Positions 57,365-64,000 of a stretch of DNA of 64,000 nucleotides are shown in pieces. Each line of letters opens with the position of its first letter. The stretch's first letter is position 1. A model generated the notes under the pieces. That model did not search any database, had not been told where the DNA came from, and saw only the letters and a program-made list of their open reading frames with translations. Both the position numbers and the translations under genes were made by a program. This stretch comes from Turnera subulata (taxonomy: Eukaryota > Streptophyta > Magnoliopsida > Malpighiales > Passifloraceae), in the NCBI GenBank assembly GCA_028386065.3, contig JAKUCV010003313.1, forward strand, positions 1 through 64,000, written 5' to 3'.

Positions 57365-58889
57365 TGAAACTGAGCGTCGGATTATGCAGAATACGAAACA
57401 TAGTTCTGATGGGGAAGAGTGGGAACGGCAAAAGCTCCACAGGAAACAGTATTCTCATGCAGGGAGGGGCATTTAAAGAAGCCAAATCGTTTGCAAGCAT
57501 TACCAAGAGGAGCAAAAGGAAGTCCACCAAAATTATAGATCCGAACGATCATCAGGAATACACTGTCAATGTTATTGATACTCCTGGTATGCATACCATT
57601 CTTTTGGTTGCTTATAATTTGCTTTGCTGTGAAGAGCATGCATGCAAGGGAAAACTCACAAAATGGACATTGGTCATCAATCATTACAGGACAGTTTGAC
57701 GGTACTACCGCAGTTACTCGAGTGAGCGAAGAAATTGTGAGGTGTATGGCACTGGCAAAGGAAGGGATCCATGCTTTTATCGCGGTTCTCAAAATTAATA
57801 GTCGCTTTACAGAAGAAGAAGCAAATGCAATAGATCAGTTGGAGAAATTGTTTGGAACCGAAGCAGTTGACCGCATGATTGTTGTGTTCACCGGGGCGGA
57901 TGGATTGGAAAGCCCTAAACAGTGGGCCCGTATGCTCAGCACTGCTCCCCCTCTCCTTCAGGTATCATTTTCAGGAAGCATGTATTACATATACTTTTCC
58001 TTAGAGTTGTTCGGTGTTTGTTGTCCCGGGTTTGAATCCCCTGAAATAAAAAATTCAATAACAGTAGGAATTAATACTGTTCACGAACTGGATTATTATC
58101 TGTTTCATTACAACAATGGTTTTATTATGGGTGCGCAAAAATTATTGCAGAACTTTCTTGGTAGGTGCGGCAATCGAATATTGCTGTTTAACAACAAGGA
58201 ATATAAGCTAGGCGACAAGGAAGGGGAGGCCAGGTTAGAGAGGCAGCGCTCTGAGCTTCTCGTCCATGTAAACAGGGTGGTGACCGAAAATGGTGGAGAA
58301 GCCTACACTAATGAGATCTATGAGCAAGTAAAGGTGGGATTGCTTTATAAATTGGCTTAATCTTGCTAAAGATAATGATTAAGATCTGTAGGGACTTATA
58401 TGCTTATTTTGGTACAATAGAAATTAGAAATTATATACAATCCCCGCCTCTAAACCATCGCCTTCAATCCGGATTGAAGGCATGATTCGTTAAGACCCAA
58501 TCCACCTACAAAGATTGTAAGGGGATATACATTAAAGCCATAGAATACACTAAGGGTTTTTCTAACTTCTGCTCAGGAGCACGTGATAAACCATTAAGAA
58601 ATGAAATAAAATTTCACAATTAACAGTATTTTCCTGTAAACTAAAATAACTTTTCCATAAAAATGATTTGAATAATGTAATTAAATTGAGATTTTATTTT
58701 TTTTCTTAGTGACTTATCATGTACCTTTAGAACACAAGATAAATAAAACTCATACAATAAAAATAATGACTCAAGACTGTTTTGTGTTTTCTTTTTTGGT
58801 AGGAAGAGATGAAAAAGCATGAACAATTGCCTGAGGCTGACCCCACAGAACAGGACATTCCTTATGAAACTTTCAAACCACTGGTTGAG
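57364..58889 (+). CDS. AIG1/IAN GTPase IAN-4, promoterless and 3'-truncated
   Basis: Exons are 57364-57586, 57690-57961, 58151-58333 and 58803-58889, at least 255 aa. The usual MSNN start is missing: 14 bp are deleted relative to IAN-3. An ATG in the old intron end is now in frame and gives a new N-terminus, MKLSVGLCR. Motifs: P-loop GKSGNGKS (17-24), DTPG, RFTEEEANAID, G4 TGAD (Arg replaced by Gly compared with the other copies), and RCGNR...LFNN. No TATA box or 5'UTR exon is present, because its 5' end is fused to the last exon of IAN-3. The intron after exon 5 holds a Stowaway-like MITE, and no last exon was found. It could be expressed as part of an IAN-3 transcript or be a young pseudogene; reading frames are still open. 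Confidence 0.65.
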
Positions 58890-58902
58890 GTATGTATATA
58901 TA

Positions 58903-59169
58903 CTCCCTCTTTCTCTTTTTTATTGAGGTTTAAGGAATCAACACTCTTATTAAAGAATGCATTTAATAGTTATAAATTTTGAGAATTTATATTAAATTGA
59001 GACTAAATTATCCCTTATAAGAGCCACAACTAGTTGGAGCCATTTAATGAGTATAAAGGATAAAATGGAAAACATTTTATTTAATGCTCATAAAATATCC
59101 CAACACTAAAGTATTTTATGGACAAATCTAAATTGTTAAAACGTCAATAAAAAAAAGGGACAAAGGGAG
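58903..59169. mobile_element. Stowaway-like MITE in the IAN-4 terminal intron
   Basis: 267 bp with inverted ends CTCCCTCTTTCTC.. and ..GGGACAAAGGGAG, flanked by TA dinucleotides (58901-58902 and 59170-59171). TA target and CTCCCT ends are the Stowaway (Tc1/mariner) pattern. Confidence 0.8.
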
Positions 59170-59171
59170 TA

Positions 59172-59655
59172 TTAATTTTCATTAATTAGTTACGGCTACG
59201 TAGATTACACAGACTCTGTTGGTGTTTTAGTTGTAGGCCCAAAAAGGATAATAGGAAATGGTGAAATAGCTTTTTTGAGATAGACTAATTTGGTTTCCTA
59301 TGGATCCAAACACCAACAATGGCACCCGCCACCCATGACTTTTCAAAATTTTCATATGACTTTTCTCAAAATGTACGCGGCCACTCTGACTTTCTAAATT
59401 TTTGATATTAGTCTTATAAAATTAAATATTTTATTTGTATTATTTTTTTACTTTAAATTAAAATTTTAATGTTAGAAATATATTGATTTCAAATAATTAA
59501 ATTTTTAGTAATTTTTAAAAAAAATCATAATAGTCTTTTATAATAATACGTAAATAATCATTTATTTATAACTCAAAATTTTCAATAAAAACATCTAATT
59601 TTTATATTGATATAATTAATTAATTAATTATATATTAAACTATAACTTTTTTAAA
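59172..59655. other. Spacer after IAN-4, no terminal exon found
   Basis: AT-rich DNA; the first bases resemble IAN intron 5. No sequence like the last exons of IAN-1, -2 or -3 was seen. Confidence 0.45.
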
Positions 59656-62502
59656 GCGCCCCGACCCGTATTTACCGTACACAACACGTTCCGGAACTAT
59701 TCTTATTGATAGAACAGACAGTACATCGCAGTCAAACTACTACACGATAAAATTCAGATACAACAAATGTACAAAGCAACATCTGTCACCCACACTCGGG
59801 GACTATTATTCAATCCACACTCAAAGCTCAACATAGCAGCACAAACCACAATATCAACATCATAAGCAATATAGGAAAGCAGCAACAAATATGGCACAGT
59901 AGCGGAAGACTTATATGCACATGCAGAGGAGGTATGGATCCGGAGTCAGGTGGAGAAGAAAGCAGCAGCCAACGTACATCGTACCTGAACTACGAAGCAA
60001 CCAAACCTACGGGATGAAACCCCGCAGGCGAGGGGTGAGTCCGAAGTGCTCAATGACGAAGGATAAACAGAGATATATATTCAACCGTAATACTTTTGAA
60101 GTAAGCACAACAATCTCAACAGTAAGCACAAACAATCACAACACAAGAAGACTACCATAAATAACTATGCCAAGACCAAAAGAATGCTTAATTATTTTTA
60201 TTACCAATTTTATCTGCCGGGCCCTGTCACTGGACAAGCTAGGGTCGTACCTGGTTATTAACTAATTCTGGATGCCAGGCCAAATCACAATCCGGGATCA
60301 ACATCCCTAATACCAACAATCCGGGATCAACATCCCAATATCAACAAATCCGGGATCAACATCCCAATATCACAAATCCGGGATCAACATCCCAATAACA
60401 ACATCATCCGGGATCAACATCCCCATCAATCAACCAAACCGGCCATGACACCACAAAACTAGTCTCCAACCATCTAGTCGTACCACTACTTTCCACGTGA
60501 CAATTATATCATCATCTCAAATTCAATTCCAATATCATCAGTTATTCAACTTTTTATTATCTCAGACTTGTCCTCAGGCTCAACCAGCCAGCAATCTCAT
60601 ATCACTAATTACTCGCAATAACAGCTCAACGTTTACTCACAATACCACAATAGACCAACAACATCACGATAATATCCACAGCAATTTAATAGCAAACAAT
60701 AATCATCAACAACTACCATAACAATCATGTGACAGCCAATAATCGATTCAGCAGATCTATCAAGCAACAAAATCAAACACAGCATTACAGGCACATATCC
60801 AAGGTTATCCATCCTCACCTTAGCTGATTATCAGTTTTGGAAATGCCCCACAGACTCCAAGTCCGGTTCCTCAGGTATCTGCTCGTTAACAACTCCTATA
60901 TCAACAAATAATATGCACACATAAGTGATATGCAATGTCATGCTACTACTGTATATCGGAAAAAAAAAATAAATACTGACTCGTCTCGGTTACTCCCCCG
61001 GGTCATTTCCTATCATCATCATCATTCACCATTTATTTCCAGTGTCTAAAATAATACTATACTTATACGTATACCTATACAATACCTACTTTGATAATAC
61101 CCTTTCCATATATATTTTTTTCCGTAATATTATTTTCCATGTTATCTCCCAAAATATATTATTTCTAAAACTATAAACCTTTTTCCACTTATTTCCCAAA
61201 ATATTATTTTCCTTTTAATTATTATTATTAATTTTTTTATTTCCAGATTTAATTTTATTTTCATTTTCTCTTTTTTTTAAAAAAATCTGGGCTGGGCCTG
61301 AATAGTGCCAGATCAAACTATGCACAGTGCCAAGCCCAGGCCCCAAACAGGAGCCCAGGAGCAGGCCCACGTGCAGGCCCATAGCATAGCCCACGGTCCG
61401 GCCAACTCCAAGCCCAGCATCTCAACACCATTACCCAACCTTAATCCCACACACCCAAACCTAAAGCCCAAGGTCTAAGGCCCAGGTCACCCAGACCCAA
61501 GCCACAACCCGGTTGAGACGACGGGTCAGCCCGACCCGAAGTCACAACCCATCGTGTGCAACGGGTCGCAGCTCACCTTGGAGGCTGCTGACGATGGTGA
61601 CGCGCACAGCACGGGGCGACACAGTCGGTGGGCCGACGCGAGAAGAGTACAGCGAGGCGTTGGCGACGAGGGTGGCGTCGGCGGCAAGAGGCAGAGGCGG
61701 CTGTGAGGCGGCGCGAGGGGTGTCGTCGGTGAGCAGCTGCAGATCCCGGTACGGCGTCGTCGCAACGACTGCTCGGGTTGCAGCGTCGAGCAGCGGGGAG
61801 GAAAGGAGGGGAATGGTGGCGCGGCTAGGTCAGTTGCAGGTGGCGGCGAGGTGGTGTGGTGGTGGTCGGTCACGGGGAAAGGGTGGAGGAAGAAGAGATG
61901 AAGATGGTGTTGGGGGTGACGTGGCAGCGTCGGATTGGGTGTAGTGTGTTTATTATTTTTCTTCTCTTTTTTTTGTATGGTTTAGTGTTGGTTTAGTTGG
62001 TGCACTGGGTGTTTTTGGTTGCAGGAGTGAAGCTTGGGTACAGACTTTGCAGAGGAGGTGTTGGTGGTGGTACTGGGAAGAAGGAAAATAAAGAATGAAG
62101 AACACAGCAAAAACGCAATCATGCAGAACGCTGGTGTTGCACGGGCAGATACTGGCCATTCACATGCCTCAAGTGATTGGCGGCTGCAGCCCCCTCACTG
62201 TGCAACATGTGAGGCGGGTTCTGTCCGGACCAGAAAATAACTAATGTACCCCGTTAACTTTATTTTCTGGCCCGATAACTCGGGGTTAATCCTGACTTTT
62301 TTGAAGATTCCTGGACCCAAAAAATCCCAACTTGGTCCTGAAAATCCGCAGAAAAATCTCGAGCGTGGGACAAAGCTCGGTTTCGGAATCCGATGCACGA
62401 ATTACCATAAATTAATTACCCAAGATTAATTTTAATGGTAAATGACTGTAAAATAAATTTTACGATACCGGTAAAAACTTAAAAATTACCCGGGCTGTTA
62501 CA
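59656..62502 (-). mobile_element. Probable solo Gypsy LTR, minus strand
   Basis: On the minus strand it starts TGTAACAGCCCGGG at 62502 and ends near GGTCGGGGCGC at 59656, the usual start and end words of long plant Gypsy LTRs. It contains no gag or pol. A GC-rich patch near 61310-61940 has open frames on both strands that I do not regard as genes. The left end lacks the expected final bases and no target duplication is seen, so truncation or another non-autonomous element is possible. Confidence 0.5.
60288..60424 (+). repeat. Minisatellite with ATCCGGGATCAACATCCC unit
   Basis: Five copies of CCGGGATCAACATCCC with 11-14 bp spacers, repeating about every 28-30 bp, inside the putative LTR. Confidence 0.92.
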
Positions 62503-64000
62503 TTTTTCATGTTAATTATATTTTTCAAATTTATATTTTATTATTATAATTAGAGTTTTAAATAATTTAATGTTTTTTCATACATCATTTAACAGATGCT
62601 ATATAAAAAGTATTTATTTTTGGCCTCCCTTAAGAAAATTTTCTATCAGTAGATCCAAATCTTTTACACTCACTTAGTAATAAATAACTACCTCAGATAT
62701 TAAGCAAGAAAAATTAAGTAAACGGAACTCAAGTAACAGCAAGACAAATAATTTATAATAGTATGCAAAGGAATACGTCCACTACCTAAAAATCCTACCT
62801 TTTGGATATAAAATTCTTCATTACTTATGGTTTTCACAGACACACTAAAAATCTTACAATCCGCAATCACAAACTTTTTCCAGGTTCAGCTTACAAACCT
62901 ACTCTAAAGCTAATTCTTACTTCTAAAGCCTATTCTTGCCTAAAATGATCATTTATAAAGAAATGCTTCAAGAGTGACTCACTCAAGAAGTGTTACAGAT
63001 TTGAGCTCAATGAAATCACAAAAGGTGAATACTTTTTTACAAAGTTAGAATCTCTTAGATTGCTAGGTTAAAGCTTAAGAGAGGTTTCACACCTTTTTAT
63101 ATAGTTTCGAAGGGTGGGGGTTCTCTCTCATAACGACTAAATGAGTTTAGAGTTGACTTAGCACTCTCCAAGCAAAGCAACCTATCTCGTTGATCTCAAT
63201 TCTATTTATGTCTTCAATTTATAGCTCCTTAACTTCAAAATTGTTTTCCAAAGTAGTTTGTATGTCCCACGAATAGAATTAATGCCTTGTTTCAATCCTA
63301 TGTTGTCCCTCACTTTCAAAATTCTTCCTCGTGTTGTAATTATGGTTAGATTTTATCCTTATGTTCACCTTCTTCTTCATATTTTGGTCTTTTTGATGGG
63401 AGTCCGGTGAGATTTGATGATATTACAACTTTTTCGATGCTGTATCAAGAAAGTGGGGGCCATTTGTCAACCAATTAAACGAATAGTACAAGTGGGGCAA
63501 GCTTGAATTATGTATTTCGGTCTGAAAATGGGTCCCACGTTGCTAATGTGGTACCAGAAAAGTTGCCACTTCATTAAAAATTTACCCGGATTCCGGACAA
63601 AAAGACCAAAATATGAAATACGTACAGGGAGACGAAATTCAACCAAATTACAAAATTATGAGGCAACATAAAGGTAAAACAAGGTATTAGTCCGTTGTTT
63701 GTTGGAAATATTAGAGGATAGAGAAACGGCTCGAAAGTCTTCAGATAAAAAAGCTACACCAACCAAAAGGTAGACAAAGACATTTCTGTATGGCAACCAA
63801 CAACAACAGAAACCAAATCTTCCTCTTCCCAGCATTTGGTCTTTAACTAAAACCAACCATCCTAACCAACTTTCAATCAACACATAATACTTAAAGCAAT
63901 ATATTTCTTGATGAACTAATCATATTTTTTGTCTTTGTATTTATCATTTAGGACATTTTAAATCCTTCTATTGCAAAATGCACATATTACATCCATGTGT
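62503..64000. other. Right-edge spacer, nothing recognised
   Basis: AT-rich. The frame 63656-63883 on the minus strand has no known motif. No element ends seen. Confidence 0.4.

Noticed and set aside
57003..57586. In-frame IAN-3 to IAN-4 fusion protein made by skipping IAN-3 exon 6
   Set aside because: IAN-3 exon 5 ends in phase 0, while the first base after the old IAN-4 acceptor would need a different phase, so the GTPase domain would be out of frame.
61513..61944. GC-rich 143-codon ORF with Arg/Gly-rich product
   Set aside because: Open frames on both strands in a GC-rich patch within a probable LTR; no recognisable domain.

Overview
The window looks like nuclear DNA of a flowering plant, most likely a eudicot. 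It has plant-type split genes with GT-AG introns, AIG1/IAN-type GTPase genes, Copia and Gypsy LTR retrotransposons, L1-like LINE remnants, Stowaway and Mutator-type elements and AT-rich spacers. The species cannot be named from the sequence. All calls are from reading alone; no database was searched.

Layout. 1-5.6 kb: an LTR-like minus-strand promoter at the left edge, a 1.6 kb Pack-MULE carrying the C-terminal end of a CCCH zinc-finger gene, and one intact single-exon gene of unknown function (4483-5007). 5.7-21 kb: the first part of an AIG1/IAN GTPase cluster, with two complete genes (IAN-1, IAN-2) and the tail of a third broken copy. It is separated by an almost intact Tork/Tnt1-like Copia element (9468-14162, TSD GACCA), a tRNA-derived SINE and LINE remnants. 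21-25.7 kb: LINE tail, a long-arm MITE and decayed duplicates of IAN upstream DNA. 25.8-50.4 kb: a stack of LTR elements. A Gypsy element with only gag and protease (25771-31158) holds a nested solo LTR. A truncated minus-strand Gypsy gag follows. Then comes a 16.4 kb Athila-like element (33987-50395, TSD TGCAG), into which a SIRE-like Copia element (36773-45402, minus strand, TSD AAAGG) and a solo Copia LTR (45466-46632, TSD GAAAG) have jumped; the SIRE-like element carries a further solo LTR. 50.4-53 kb: fold-back and CACTA-like debris. 53.1-59 kb: duplicated IAN upstream DNA and two more IAN genes (IAN-3, IAN-4) that are fused head-to-tail. 59.7-62.5 kb: a probable solo Gypsy LTR on the minus strand.

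How it fits together. The four IAN genes share one architecture: TATA box, a 5'UTR exon ending in GAGCAAG, a short UTR intron, then coding exons with constant lengths (208, 272, 183, about 84-90 bp) and a variable last exon. The first three coding exons carry the GTPase motifs, and the copies differ mainly at the C-terminus: IAN-1 ends in a CaaX-like tail, IAN-2 and IAN-3 do not, and IAN-4 has lost its terminal exon. The cluster grew by tandem and segmental duplication that included about 1 kb of upstream DNA, and was then split by transposons.

Most unusual signals. First, a perfect 12-bp palindrome (AACATCGATGTT) occurs about 20 times exactly, plus about 10 variants, inside the SIRE-like element. 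It is found just upstream of the LTR TATA box and again upstream of an internal TATA box that precedes the element's extra 3' ORF. Second, the IAN-3/IAN-4 junction has a stop codon overlapping the next start codon (TAATG), where a former intron end has become coding sequence after a 14-bp deletion. Third, three unrelated LTR families here all lack reverse transcriptase and integrase but keep gag.
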